Assembly: GCA_910576815.1 (NCBI GenBank)
Contig: CAJTKA010000011.1
Location: 1 to 64,000, forward strand
Reading direction: 5' to 3'
Length of the DNA: 64,000 nucleotides
DNA from: an uncultured Lachnospiraceae bacterium
GTDB taxonomy: Bacteria; Bacillota; Clostridia; Lachnospirales; Lachnospiraceae
A program made the translations under genes and the position numbers. Within the stretch, counting starts at the first letter, position 1. Every line of letters starts with the position of its first letter. Below the pieces are notes generated by a model, which ran no database searches, was not told the DNA's origin, and was given only the letters and a program-made list of their open reading frames with translations. Positions 7,988 to 17,041 of this stretch are shown here, one piece after another.

Positions 7988-8010
7988 TTCTGCCACCGCG
8001 CCGCACGATC

Positions 8011-8841
8011 CTACTCGCAGGATATCTCGCCAAACCGCTCCAGCCACTTCGCCACCCCGTCCTCGTCATTGGAGGCGATCACTGCCGTCGCACGGGCCTT
8101 TAACTCCGGCACCGCATTGGCCACGGCATAGCATTCATCCGAGACCTCAAACATGGGAAAATCGTTGACGGCATCCCCAAAGGACACCACTTTGTCACAA
8201 TGCCAGATTTCCTTTAAGCGCCTGATCGCCTCCGCCTTGGAAGCCTTTTTGGGCATGATTTCCAGGAAGTACTCGGGGCGGTACAATTCCTGCTGTAAGG
8301 TCACACGAAAGCGCTCATCCTGCACAAACATTTCATAGAGAGGAAGCAGCTCCTCCCTGTCCGCAATGCAGGTAAAGTAGAAGATATCGCCCTGATACAG
8401 GCACGTCTCATCTGCCAGCGGACGGAATCTCCTGTCCCCTTTTCTCGAATCCAGATAGCGACGAATGCCATCATTTTCCCTGCCCTTTACATAGGACACC
8501 CGCTCCACGCCGTCCACATAAGCATAAACAAGGGGATTTCCGCCATTCTTTTTTAAGATGCCGCTCACATACACTGCCTCTTCCTCCGTAAAGGAAAGGG
8601 AGGCGATCACCTCGCCCGTGTCAGGATGAATGATCATTGCGCCGTTATAGGCAATGACCGGAATGGTAGTCGATAAGCCTTTCGCCACTACGGAAGCCGA
8701 CACGAGAGAACGGGCGGTAGCATAAGTAAACTGCATGCCCTTTGCCACCAGCCCGTTGATTGTTTGGAGGCTATATTGACTTATTCGGTCATTGCTGTTC
8801 AGCAGTGTTCCATCTAAATCCGTAACATATAACGTCTTCAC
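8011..8841 (-). CDS. Cof-type HAD hydrolase (sugar/flavin phosphatase family)
   Basis: 276 residues from GTG 8841, chosen because AAGGGA lies 7 nt upstream; an in-frame GTG at 8856 has no site. Motif I is TDLDGTLLN (nucleophile Asp8, acid Asp10). Motif III is the lysine in MPKKASKAEAIRRL. Motif IV is SFGDAVNDFPMFE. The C2B-type cap between motifs marks the Cof subfamily, which dephosphorylates sugar phosphates, pyridoxal phosphate or FMN. The individual substrate cannot be predicted. Confidence 0.9.
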   Translation of the reverse strand: MKTLYVTDLDGTLLNSNDRISQYSLQTINGLVAKGMQFTYATARSLVSASVVAKGLSTTIPVIAYNGAMIIHPDTGEVIASLSFTEEEAVYVSGILKKNGGNPLVYAYVDGVERVSYVKGRENDGIRRYLDSRKGDRRFRPLADETCLYQGDIFYFTCIADREELLPLYEMFVQDERFRVTLQQELYRPEYFLEIMPKKASKAEAIRRLKEIWHCDKVVSFGDAVNDFPMFEVSDECYAVANAVPELKARATAVIASNDEDGVAKWLERFGEISCE

Positions 8842-8926
8842 AAGTTGTCCCTTCACACCGATCTCATTTTCCCATCGATGGTTTGTACTGTCATAACAAT
8901 TTATCCCGCTAAAAATCGCCTTACAC

Positions 8927-9826
8927 TTACAGATTCAGCTTGGAAAGCAGATCGCCCAGACTGGTGGAAACCGACTCCCCGGAGGTATACTCCTGCGGCT
9001 GTCTGTCTTCTTCCACTTCCTCCATGACCTCCTCTAAGGCCTTCATGCTGAGACTGACTTTATTGTCATTGGTATTTAAAATCTTGACCTTGACCTTCTG
9101 CCCTTCCTTTAATACCTCGCTCGGTTTTTTGATCCTTTTCTGGCTGATCTGGGAAATGTGTACCAGACCGCTGATGCCGTTCCCCAGATTGACAAAGGCA
9201 CCGTAAGGCATCAGGCTTTCCACCACACCCTCCAATACGGTGCCGGGCGCCATCATGGAAATGCGGTGTCTGCGCTCCTCCGCCTCCTTTTCACGGGCCA
9301 CTGCCTTACCGGAAAGCACCACCTTCTGTTTTTCCTGATCGACAGTGATGACCTTGACCTCGATCTCCTTACCGACCCAGGCGTCCAGATCCTCCACGTA
9401 ATCAGTGGAAAGCCGGGATGCGGGAATAAAGGCCCTCATGCCCTCCAGAAAGGCCACCACGCCGCTCTTTACGCTCTCCTTGATGCGGACCTTCACTATG
9501 GTTTCCTCATCTAACATCGCCTGTAATTTATCCCAGGCAAGGACGTCGTTCGCCTCTTTCTTGGAAAGTTCAATATTACCCTCGCCGTCGTCCATCCTGA
9601 TCACAGTCGCCTCGATCTCATCGCCCACGGCAATCTTTCCCGCCGCCAGAAAATCAGGGTCGTTGCTTAAGTTTTCCGCCTTGATAATGCCCTGCGCGTA
9701 ATATTTTAAGTCAAGGATGACCTCCTCCTCGTTCACGTCGATTACCGTACCTTTGATGATATCGCCTTCGCCGATCTTACGAAAGGAAGCTTCCAGCTCC
9801 TTTTCATAATCTTTCATGGTTTCCAT
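8927..9826 (-). CDS. S1-domain RNA-binding protein (RpsA-like)
   Basis: 299 residues with three S1/OB repeats at about 18-90, 105-170 and 190-260 (GDIIKGTVIDVNEEEVILDL; GTVLEGVVESLMPYGAFVNL). The last repeat carries the classic YGAFVNLGNGISGLVHISQI. E. coli S1 has six repeats, while low-GC Gram-positive homologues have three or four and may not be stable ribosomal proteins. It probably binds mRNA during translation initiation. GGGAGG lies 9 nt before the ATG. The C-terminus is an acidic tail ending SLGDLLSKLNL. Confidence 0.85.
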   Translation of the reverse strand: METMKDYEKELEASFRKIGEGDIIKGTVIDVNEEEVILDLKYYAQGIIKAENLSNDPDFLAAGKIAVGDEIEATVIRMDDGEGNIELSKKEANDVLAWDKLQAMLDEETIVKVRIKESVKSGVVAFLEGMRAFIPASRLSTDYVEDLDAWVGKEIEVKVITVDQEKQKVVLSGKAVAREKEAEERRHRISMMAPGTVLEGVVESLMPYGAFVNLGNGISGLVHISQISQKRIKKPSEVLKEGQKVKVKILNTNDNKVSLSMKALEEVMEEVEEDRQPQEYTSGESVSTSLGDLLSKLNL

Positions 9827-9975
9827 TTCCCTGTTCCTCCCACCTGTTTTAACACGGCTGACAGCCGTCTCCTTGATTGTAACTGCACATTCCCTTTTTC
9901 ACAATACTTTTTTATAAAGTTTCGGCAAAACCTTATCACTGCCAAGCCTTTTTCCTGCCTGCTGCACAATCCGTA

Positions 9976-10872
9976 TCAGGAAATCACCGTATACACCCTG
10001 ACGACCACCACCACACTGAACGGACTCTCCACCCGCGCCTTATCTTTTCCAAGCGTGGCAACGGCCTCGTCATACTCCTGTTTCTCAGTCTCGATCCACT
10101 CCTTGATTCTCTCATAGCTCATGTCCCATATATAATCGGTATCCGCCACTTCCAACTGATAATGCTCCCCGGTTCCCCTGCCGCGCTGCTCCCACTTGCA
10201 GTCCTCTGCCACAGGACAAGAAACGGTATATTCGATTTCCTCACCGCCCCAGCCATAATAAGCCCCGTTTCCCACCGAGAAGGTCAGCACGCCGTCCTCC
10301 AAGTTAAAGGTGTGGATCCGCGGCCAGTACGCGGCATATTTCCTGTATTTCAGGCCTTCATAGGCCTCAGGTATATTATCATAGCTGTCATCGCCATAGG
10401 AATCCACCTTGATCAGTTCCGCATCCCCCACCGTCTGCTTTATAAATTGATCAATCGCTTCATGGTATTCTTCTTCACTGCACACCGTTCCATCCCAGGC
10501 ATACTCCTGCTCCGGATAAGTTCCGTCTTCATTCAGGACAAGCCTCCCGTCTTCATCACGCTTATCTCCCCAGCGGCCGGCCATGATCACCGTCTGCTCC
10601 CCATCGACCAGACGTTAAAACTCGTCATAATAATACCCCATATTTCCGTTGGAATTATAGTAAAAGTTCTGTTCTTCGCATACCGCAGACCGCCCAGCCT
10701 GCCGACCGCATTTTCCAGCAGTTCACCGTTCCGATACGTAATAATCGACTGTCCTGCTGTCTTGCCCTCCTTTGGCGGCCTTCACGCCTATGGCTGCTGC
10801 CAGAATCACGGCCAGCACTGCCAGTACGCCGAGCAGACCGAAAAGGAGCCTGTTATTTTGCTTTTCTGACAT
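9976..10872 (-). pseudogene. Membrane-anchored secreted protein, broken by two frameshifts and a stop
   Basis: A start at 10872 (MSEKQNN, with AAGGAG upstream) encodes an N-terminal membrane anchor (LLFGLLGVLAVLAVILAAAI). The frame stops near 10724 after VDYYVSER. Homologous-looking sequence goes on in a second frame (YRNGELLENAVGRLGGL), then a third (CEEQNFYYNSNGNMGYYYDEF). It meets TAA at 10615-10617 and continues in that frame to 9976 (VDGEQTVIMAGRWGDKRD ... SVVVVVRVYTVIS). I do not recognise the family. The continuity of sense across frames shows a once-intact exported protein of about 295 residues. Confidence 0.7.
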
Positions 10873-11002
10873 CGTTTTCTCCTTGTAGAAACCATTACGG
10901 CACGGACGCAGATCGGGAATCACTGCTCACCGCGTCCGCCAACACAACAGGGCACATCATTTCTGACATGCCCCAATCTCAATGCTTTTTTATGATCCTT
11001 CC

Positions 11003-11743
11003 TTATTCCGGATCAGGTTGTTTCACCTTACAAAGACTCAGCGCCATCCCCAAAAACAACCCCGCTCCGCCGAGACGATTGATCACGATTGCCCTCATAT
11101 AACGAGAAATCACCCAGTCCTGTATTCCCAACGAAATCGTTGTATAATCAAAACTCTCCTGCAATTCCTTCATCTGCGACGTCTTCCACCACACATACAT
11201 CAGCTCCGCGGCCGTGCACAGTGCCATCACGACAGACACCGCCAAAATAACTGCTGTTACATAATAGCAGATGCGGATGATTCGAATGGTCCGCTGCTGT
11301 CTGTTCTTCCAGATGCAGATATCGGCAAACGCCTTCCCTGCCTCCGCAATGCCCCATCCAAGTAAGGCCAGCGTAAGGGGTTTCAGCACATACTGCAGCA
11401 GCATGGCCGGCGCCATCTCAAAATAATGATATCCGTACTCCTGTGCAAACGGCTGGAGAATCCTGATTGCCGCAAGCAACACGCCTGCTGTCACAAGCGT
11501 TGCCACTGCCCCGATCTTCTGCCTTTGGTTGTTCTCTTTCTTTTTGGGGCCGTAGATCAGGTCATTGATCTCAACCTCCAGCACACCCGCCAGCTCGATC
11601 AACAGCGAAATATCCGGCTCACTCTTTCCCGTCTCATAATTGCTGACCGTCTGTCTGGTACAATGCAGGCGCTCCGCCAGTTCATCCTGCGTGAGGTTCT
11701 TTTCTTTTCTGATCTTTCTGATATGTTTGCCAACTTCTGCCAT
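11003..11743 (-). CDS. XRE-family regulator with a C-terminal membrane domain
   Basis: 246 residues. An N-terminal helix-turn-helix (about 5-60, LTQDELAERLHCTRQTVSNYE) is followed after a short basic linker (GPKKKENNQRQK) by about four hydrophobic segments. The fusion of a Cro-type DNA-binding domain to a membrane domain suggests a regulator whose activity follows a membrane signal, or that is sequestered there. An imperfect promoter and a palindrome at 11820-11836 lie upstream and may be autoregulatory. Its target is unknown. Confidence 0.85.
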   Translation of the reverse strand: MAEVGKHIRKIRKEKNLTQDELAERLHCTRQTVSNYETGKSEPDISLLIELAGVLEVEINDLIYGPKKKENNQRQKIGAVATLVTAGVLLAAIRILQPFAQEYGYHYFEMAPAMLLQYVLKPLTLALLGWGIAEAGKAFADICIWKNRQQRTIRIIRICYYVTAVILAVSVVMALCTAAELMYVWWKTSQMKELQESFDYTTISLGIQDWVISRYMRAIVINRLGGAGLFLGMALSLCKVKQPDPE

Positions 11744-11819
11744 GTCGGTTTCCTCCTGTCAGACTCCTTTTCTTCCGTCTGTCTTTCCTTGAACATAGCA
11801 GTTATCGCCACAAAAGTCA

Positions 11820-11836
11820 CGCAAAGAATCTTTGCG
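11820..11836. promoter_or_regulatory. Palindrome upstream of the XRE gene
   Basis: CGCAAAGA and TCTTTGCG flank one base. It lies about 77 nt upstream of the XRE start and 11 nt past the hemerythrin-fusion stop. Either an XRE operator or a weak terminator for the upstream gene would fit; the T-tract after it is poor. Confidence 0.4.
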
Positions 11837-11846
11837 CACGGTTTTC

Positions 11847-13187
11847 CTATTTTGTGGGCTCCTTCTTGGCAAAGAGACCGTCGATAAACTTTTTGATATC
11901 TTCTTCCGGCATGGTCTTAAGCAAGTACCCTCTGGGCTTTAAGGACATCACCTTTTTGACGCTCTCCGCGTCTCCCCTGCCCGTCAGGAACACAACAGGG
12001 ATATCCGCGATATCCTCGTCGGAACGGATCATCTCCAAAGTCTGTCTGCCGTCGCAGACCGGCATCTCATAATCGAGCAGAATCAAATCAGGCCTGTTGA
12101 CCGTAATGCTCTTGATCGCCGCAATACTGGAATTGCTCTCCAGCATATCATAATCATCACCCAAAAGCCGAATGATATTCTGGCGCATGAAATCAGAGTC
12201 ATCCACCACCAGAATCTGTTTCTTTCTCATCTCGCCACTCAGATACTTCTTGATCTGTCCCATGGCGTTTTGCGCATTGATCGGCGATACGATCTTCCCT
12301 TTTTCCGAAGAAGTGCTGAGAACGCTGAATGTAAAATACCCGGATCCCGTGTCGAACAGCAGACTGCAAAAAGGTGACACTCTCTCAAATGTGCCCTCAA
12401 GCTGCTCGTGCGTCAGCAGCGACTCTCCTTCCAGCTCAAACGCCTCAAGATGCGGGAAACATTCCCTGATCTTCTCAATCATCTGTCTGGATATATAACG
12501 GGTGATATTGATTACCATATCATCCACTTTCAGATACTGTGCATCCATCATATCGCTGACGATCTTAAGAAGAAGGCTTTCCTCGATCCCCCAAATGATC
12601 TCCCAGCGTTCTTTTTTGCTTCCCCGGTAGACAAAACGGAAGCAGACGGTCTTACCAATCGCTTCTCCGCCGTACTGCCTGCTGATGGCCTTTGCCTTTA
12701 ACTGGAACATATCGTTATTTAATTGGACAATAGTCTGCTCCAGCGCATCTATTTCTTCATCCGGCGGAATGTTCGCCCACTGGCTCATCTTCTTGCCCGC
12801 TATGGCCAGATCTTCCGTCTGGGTATGCGCAAGCAGCCAGCCGATGCTGACGCCCAGAAAATGGCGCATGGCCTCCTCCGAATAACTCGTCTCCTCTAGC
12901 TCCTCCTCCAATGAAGGGAGCGTATTATTCTGAAAGTCGTCGTGCAGACGCTTATGTACCTCATAATTGGGGTAATCAATAGAGCGCATATAGTCTTCTT
13001 CATGCTGGAAATGCTCCGTCACATGGTTTTTCAGATACTTAACGCCCTCACGGCATACCCACTCTTTTTTCTCTTCTTCTTCTCCGAGGACAAGCAGTTT
13101 ATTGATCGTTGCAAACAACTGCTTGTGCTGCTTATCAATTGACTCTACACCGATTTCGTATCTTCTGTTCCAGGGAATCGCTTTCAC
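11847..13187 (-). CDS. Hemerythrin - CheX-like - receiver domain fusion protein
   Basis: 446 residues from GTG 13187, which has AGGAGG 5 nt upstream and lies downstream of the promoter at 13279-13307. Residues 1-130 are a bacteriohemerythrin with all expected di-iron ligands (H21, H59, E63, H78, H82, H121, D126). Residues about 165-320 look like a CheX/CheC-type domain (GKTVCFRFVYRGSKKE, then DDMVINITRYISRQMIEKI). Residues about 326-440 are a receiver (ILVVDDSDFMR, phosphoacceptor Asp372 in LILLDYEMP, LTGRGD). There is no output DNA-binding domain. The likely role is to sense oxygen or redox state and feed it into a phosphorelay. The cognate kinase is not in the window. Confidence 0.85.
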   Translation of the reverse strand: MKAIPWNRRYEIGVESIDKQHKQLFATINKLLVLGEEEEKKEWVCREGVKYLKNHVTEHFQHEEDYMRSIDYPNYEVHKRLHDDFQNNTLPSLEEELEETSYSEEAMRHFLGVSIGWLLAHTQTEDLAIAGKKMSQWANIPPDEEIDALEQTIVQLNNDMFQLKAKAISRQYGGEAIGKTVCFRFVYRGSKKERWEIIWGIEESLLLKIVSDMMDAQYLKVDDMVINITRYISRQMIEKIRECFPHLEAFELEGESLLTHEQLEGTFERVSPFCSLLFDTGSGYFTFSVLSTSSEKGKIVSPINAQNAMGQIKKYLSGEMRKKQILVVDDSDFMRQNIIRLLGDDYDMLESNSSIAAIKSITVNRPDLILLDYEMPVCDGRQTLEMIRSDEDIADIPVVFLTGRGDAESVKKVMSLKPRGYLLKTMPEEDIKKFIDGLFAKKEPTK

Positions 13188-13278
13188 GTTATCCTCCTTT
13201 GCGTAAGCGCCTCCTGCGCCTTCGCCAAATATATTTTCTATCTGACCACACAAATAACAAATGATACCATCAAGGTAC

Positions 13279-13307
13279 ATTGTACACCAACTTTTATATC
13301 AATGCAA
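13279..13307 (-). promoter_or_regulatory. Promoter of the hemerythrin fusion gene
   Basis: TTGCAT (13307-13302), 17-nt spacer, TACAAT (13284-13279) on the minus strand. Transcription would start near 13272, giving a leader of about 85 nt before GTG 13187. Confidence 0.65.
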
Positions 13308-13397
13308 ACATTTCTCTACCCGATTTTACACTTTGAAGGCAGGATGTTTCTCATCCATCACAAGCCTTGCAGCCTGTCTCCACACAGGTCAGGCTTT

Positions 13398-14474
13398 TCA
13401 ATTTTCTCCCATCTTCAGCAGTTTTGCCGCTTGGTCGGCCGCAATACACGCGTCCAGTATCTCCTGGATATCGCCATTCATCACCTTATCCAGTTTATAG
13501 ATCGTCAAATTGATGCGGTGGTCGGTAACGCGCCCCTGCGGAAAGTTATAGGTCCTGATCTTCTCCGAGCGGTCGCCCGTACCGATCTGACTTCTGCGCA
13601 GCTCCGCCTCCGCATCATGCCGCTGCTGCTGTTCGATGTCATAGAGCTTTGCCTTGAGCAGTGCAAATGCCTTGGCCTTGTTCTGAATCTGGGACTTCTC
13701 AGTCTGGCTGTAGACTACGATCCCCGTGGGATAGTGGGTCAAGCGCACCGCAGAATCCGTGGTATTTACGCACTGACCGCCGTTCCCCGAAGCTCTCATG
13801 ACGTCTATCCGTATATCTTTATCCTCAATTACGATATCTATATCATCGTCCACCTCCGGCATCACCGCTACACTGATAGTAGATGTGTGGATACGGCCGC
13901 CGCTCTCTGTCTCCGGCACACGCTGTACCCGGTGCACACCGCTCTCGTACTTAAGGACCGAATAAGCACCCTGTCCCGTCACCATAAAGGTCACGCTTTT
14001 CATGCCGCCAATGCCGATTTCCTCCACTTCCATGGTCTCCACCTTCCAGCGGCGCCCTTCTGCGTAATGCACATACATGCGATAGATCTCCGCCGCAAAA
14101 AGGGCTGCCTCGTCGCCGCCTGCCCCCGCGCGGATCTCCACAATGACATTCTTGTCGTCATTCGGGTCTTTGGGTAAAAGCAGAATCTTCAACTCATGCT
14201 CCAGCTCCTCCACGCGCTTCTTGGCTTCCGCCAGCTCCTCCTTGAGCATCTCCCGCATATCCTCGTCGGATTCCTCGTCAAGCATCACCAAACTGTCCTC
14301 GATGTCCTGATTGCTCTTTTTATACTCTTTATAGGCATTGACTATAGGAGTCAAGTCACTCTGCTCCCGCATCAACGCCCGAAAACGCTCCTGATTGTCC
14401 GCCACCGTGGGCTCACTCAGTTCATTCATGATCTCCTCAAACTTGCGGAGTAAATCTTCTAATTTATCGAACAT
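13398..14474 (-). CDS. prfA: Peptide chain release factor 1
   Basis: 358 residues, full length for RF1. The codon-recognition region carries PET at 187-189 (the RF1 PxT motif, reading UAA and UAG). GGQ at 232-234 inside the conserved [19 protein letters not shown] triggers peptidyl-tRNA hydrolysis. The Gln of GGQ is the target of PrmC, encoded just upstream. A GGGAGG site precedes the ATG at 14474. Gene order prmC-prfA is conserved in many Firmicutes. Confidence 0.97.
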   Translation of the reverse strand: MFDKLEDLLRKFEEIMNELSEPTVADNQERFRALMREQSDLTPIVNAYKEYKKSNQDIEDSLVMLDEESDEDMREMLKEELAEAKKRVEELEHELKILLLPKDPNDDKNVIVEIRAGAGGDEAALFAAEIYRMYVHYAEGRRWKVETMEVEEIGIGGMKSVTFMVTGQGAYSVLKYESGVHRVQRVPETESGGRIHTSTISVAVMPEVDDDIDIVIEDKDIRIDVMRASGNGGQCVNTTDSAVRLTHYPTGIVVYSQTEKSQIQNKAKAFALLKAKLYDIEQQQRHDAEAELRRSQIGTGDRSEKIRTYNFPQGRVTDHRINLTIYKLDKVMNGDIQEILDACIAADQAAKLLKMGEN

Positions 14475-14566
14475 AATTTAGTTACCTCCCAGACAGGTTA
14501 GTTTACATAACGCATTCTATCCTGCTAATCTCCACGTCACAACTCTGCTGTAACTTAAGTCAATGC

Positions 14567-14662
14567 GGAGAATGCCGCATTTTAGGCATTCTCCTGCGTG
14601 AAACTTAGTGCTTCTTGGCGTCCCGTCCAATGGCGGGACGTCTTTAGAAGCACTTTTCACGC
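14567..14662. repeat. Nested palindromes between prmC and prfA
   Basis: GGAGAATGCC at 14567-14576 pairs with GGCATTCTCC at 14585-14594. A second composite stem follows: GCGTGAAA, AGTGCTTCT and GTCCCG (14596-14625) pair in order with CGGGAC, AGAAGCACT and TTTCACGC (14634-14662). Its outer arm overlaps the prmC stop codon. There is no T-tract, so it is not a classical terminator. Confidence 0.7.
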
Positions 14663-15531
14663 TATCCAAACCAAATCCCATACACCACCCGATCCAGTCC
14701 CGCAAAATCTTTCACCACCCGGATCTCACAAAATCCCGCTGCCGCCATCAATCCGCAGACAGCCTCAGCCTGTTCGCAGCCGATCTCAAAAAACAGCATT
14801 CCGCCGCCGTTTAAGTACGCGCCTGCCTGCGCCGTAATCTTTCTGTAAAAGGCAAGGCCGTCCGCCCCGCCGTCCAGCGCCATCAGCGGTTCATGCTCCC
14901 GTACCTCCGGCATCAACGTATCAATAACACCTGTTTCTATATAAGGCGGATTGGAAACGATCATATCGAAATGTTCTTCGAGCGCCCCGAACAAATCTCC
15001 CTCCAGAAACCGTGCCTTCATATCAGGCCTTTTTTCCCGCAGTCTCTCAGCGTTTTTCCTCGCCACCGCAAGCGCCTGCGGCGAAAGGTCCGTCCCCACG
15101 CCCTCACAATCATTGGAATAATGCAAAAGGCTCAAAAGAATACAGCCCGACCCGGTACACAGATCCAGGATCCGCATCCCGTCGTGGAGATGCTTCATCG
15201 CCTCCTCCACCAGAATCTCCGTGTCCTGCCTCGGCACCAGCACATCACTGTTGACCAAAAAAGTCAATCCCATAAAATCCTGCTCGCCTGTCAGATGCTG
15301 CAGCGGTACATGCGCCGCCCGCTTCCCGATCAGCTCGCGGTATCGTTCGCACTCCTCCACCGTTACTTCCCTGTCTCCATGGGCAAGCAGCGTGTTTCTG
15401 TCGGTCTTACAAACAAATTCCAACAGGAGACGTGCATCCAATTCTGCTTCCTCTATGCCTGCCGTTTCCAGACAAGCCCTGCCTTCCTGATACAGCTCTC
15501 CATATAATAAGTCTATGCAGCTCTGAGCCAT
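14662..15531 (-). CDS. prmC: Release factor glutamine N5-methyltransferase
   Basis: 289 residues. The SAM-binding motif is DLCTGSGCI at 123-131 and the catalytic NPPY is at 194-197, diagnostic of HemK/PrmC enzymes that methylate the Gln of the GGQ loop in release factors. The N-terminal helical domain (about 1-95) binds the release factor. It sits directly upstream of prfA, its substrate, and downstream of the DUF1385 gene on the same strand. Confidence 0.95.
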   Translation of the reverse strand: MAQSCIDLLYGELYQEGRACLETAGIEEAELDARLLLEFVCKTDRNTLLAHGDREVTVEECERYRELIGKRAAHVPLQHLTGEQDFMGLTFLVNSDVLVPRQDTEILVEEAMKHLHDGMRILDLCTGSGCILLSLLHYSNDCEGVGTDLSPQALAVARKNAERLREKRPDMKARFLEGDLFGALEEHFDMIVSNPPYIETGVIDTLMPEVREHEPLMALDGGADGLAFYRKITAQAGAYLNGGGMLFFEIGCEQAEAVCGLMAAAGFCEIRVVKDFAGLDRVVYGIWFG

Positions 15532-15556
15532 TTTCCATTCCCCACAGAGTCGAAAG

Positions 15557-16528
15557 TCACTCTTTCATCCAGCTCTCATCCACCTCGTACCCGAAAGTCT
15601 CTTTGATATACGCCTTCCAGTCAAAAACCGCCTCGATCGCGGCAATAGCCACTTCCACCATGCTCTCGTCAGGTTCTCTGGTGGTCAGCCGCTGTAACCA
15701 CATCCCCGGCGCGGAAATGATGCGCACCAGAATGTTGTTGCTCTTTCCCGCCAGACGGATGATCTCATAGGAGATCCCCGCGATCACCGGAATCAGCGCG
15801 ATTCGCACCAGCACCCGCAGTGCCGGATGCTCCACACGGATAAAGAAAAAGAGGATCACACTGACAAACATCACAAACAGCAGAAAACTCGTGCCGCAGC
15901 GCCTGTGCTGCTTAGAACAGCGCATGACTTCCTTCACCGTCAGGGGCGCGCCCTTCTCGATACAGTTGATGCACTTGTGTTCCGCGCCGTGATAGCAGTA
16001 GACCCGCCTGATATCTTTCATCAGCGAGATCAGCAGCACATAGCCCACAAAGATCAAAATTCGCAATGCGCCCTCAATGATCGCCATGAAGGAAGCGCTC
16101 CTGATATATTCCTCAAACAGGGACGTGATAAAATAAGGCAGCACCATGAAAATCCCGATGGCAATCACCAGTGAAACAATCATCACAACTGCGCTAAATA
16201 TCTTCTCCGCCTTGTCCTTGAAAATCCTATTGAAAGCTTTGTCCGCCAAAGTCTCCTTCGCTTCCTCATCCTCATAAAAAGAGGCCGAAAAATTCAGGCA
16301 GCGCATGCCTAAGACCAGTGAGTCGATAAACTGAAACACCCCTCTGACAAAAGGTATGTCCATCAGCTTGCTGCCGTGAAGGATACCGTTGTAATGTTCC
16401 ACCTCCACTTCGATCTCACCATCGGGCTTTCTGACCGCCACCGCATACTGCTCCTTGTTCTTCATCATAATGCCTTCCAGGACAGCCTGACCGCCGATCC
16501 CGGAATATTTTTGTATCTTTTTCGCCAT
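15557..16528 (-). CDS. DUF1385 membrane protein (YqhQ family)
   Basis: 323 residues. The N-terminus has the conserved GIGGQAVLEGIMMKN. Several transmembrane helices lie between about 100 and 270, and a conserved YHGAEHKCINCIEKG stretch falls mid-protein. This matches the YqhQ/DUF1385 family, whose biochemical role is not established. Its place between rpmE and prmC is the usual clostridial arrangement. The start follows a short spacer after the L31 terminator, so it may have its own promoter or rely on read-through. Confidence 0.9.
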   Translation of the reverse strand: MAKKIQKYSGIGGQAVLEGIMMKNKEQYAVAVRKPDGEIEVEVEHYNGILHGSKLMDIPFVRGVFQFIDSLVLGMRCLNFSASFYEDEEAKETLADKAFNRIFKDKAEKIFSAVVMIVSLVIAIGIFMVLPYFITSLFEEYIRSASFMAIIEGALRILIFVGYVLLISLMKDIRRVYCYHGAEHKCINCIEKGAPLTVKEVMRCSKQHRRCGTSFLLFVMFVSVILFFFIRVEHPALRVLVRIALIPVIAGISYEIIRLAGKSNNILVRIISAPGMWLQRLTTREPDESMVEVAIAAIEAVFDWKAYIKETFGYEVDESWMKE

Positions 16529-16593
16529 AATCGTTTCCCTTACTCACCTTTTTCCCGCCACACGGCCGCGGTTCCCGCGTGTGAGCCTGCACA

Positions 16594-16626
16594 TATTAGA
16601 AAAGGTTGAGATAAACTCAACCTTTT
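16594..16626 (-). terminator. Terminator after rpmE
   Basis: An 11-bp perfect stem (AAAAGGTTGAG at 16600-16610 with CTCAACCTTTT at 16616-16626), with a T-rich tail on the minus strand. It lies 25 nt past the rpmE stop. Confidence 0.8.
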
Positions 16627-16651
16627 TGGTAAATCAACTGTTATGATCTGT

Positions 16652-16858
16652 CTATTTGCTCTCCACACCGTATTTCCGATTGAACTTATCAATACGGCCG
16701 CGAGCCTGTGCCGTCTTCTGCTGACCCGTGTAGAATGAATGACACTTAGAGCAAACCTCCACATGGATTTCGGGCTTGGTGGAACCGGTCACAAAGGTGT
16801 TGCCGCAGTTACACGTTACCGTTGCCTGATAATACTCAGGATGGATTCCTTCTCTCAT
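16652..16858 (-). CDS. rpmE: 50S ribosomal protein L31, zinc-binding form
   Basis: 68 residues, full length. It starts [20 protein letters not shown] and carries cysteines in C-N-C (16/18) and CSKC (about 36/39), the four-cysteine zinc-binding (C+) form. AAGGAG precedes the ATG. It has its own promoter at 17006-17034 and a structured leader, so it can be expressed independently of rho. Confidence 0.97.
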   Translation of the reverse strand: MREGIHPEYYQATVTCNCGNTFVTGSTKPEIHVEVCSKCHSFYTGQQKTAQARGRIDKFNRKYGVESK

Positions 16859-17000
16859 CGCTTCTTAACTCCTTTCTCAGCCTGCGAATTTACGCCCTGC
16901 GCGTAAACCTGCCGTTGAAAGTATCTGTTTCTTTCAACCTTATAATGCTTACCATACTTCTTATCGATATCATCGAAAACTCTGCCGTAGACCGACAGCG
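16859..17000 (-). ncRNA. Structured 5' leader of rpmE (candidate L31 autoregulatory leader)
   Basis: From the promoter to the ATG there are about 140 nt holding two clean hairpins: GTTGAAAG/CTTTCAAC at 16914-16938 and TTTACGC/GCGTAAA at 16889-16907, the second about 15 nt before the Shine-Dalgarno sequence. L31 leader RNAs are known in several bacterial groups including Firmicutes. Whether this is one of those families needs a covariance-model search. Confidence 0.4.
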
Positions 17001-17005
17001 TTTAC

Positions 17006-17034
17006 ATTGTAGCATAGGACATTCGGGGATGCAA
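17006..17034 (-). promoter_or_regulatory. Promoter of rpmE
   Basis: TTGCAT (17034-17029), 17-nt spacer, TACAAT (17011-17006), just past the rho stop codon. Confidence 0.65.
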
Positions 17035-17041
17035 GCCTTTT

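Noticed and set aside
10949..10974. GGGCA...TGCCC hairpin after the XRE gene as terminator
   Set aside because: The stem is 5 bp with a long loop and there is no T-tract on the minus strand.
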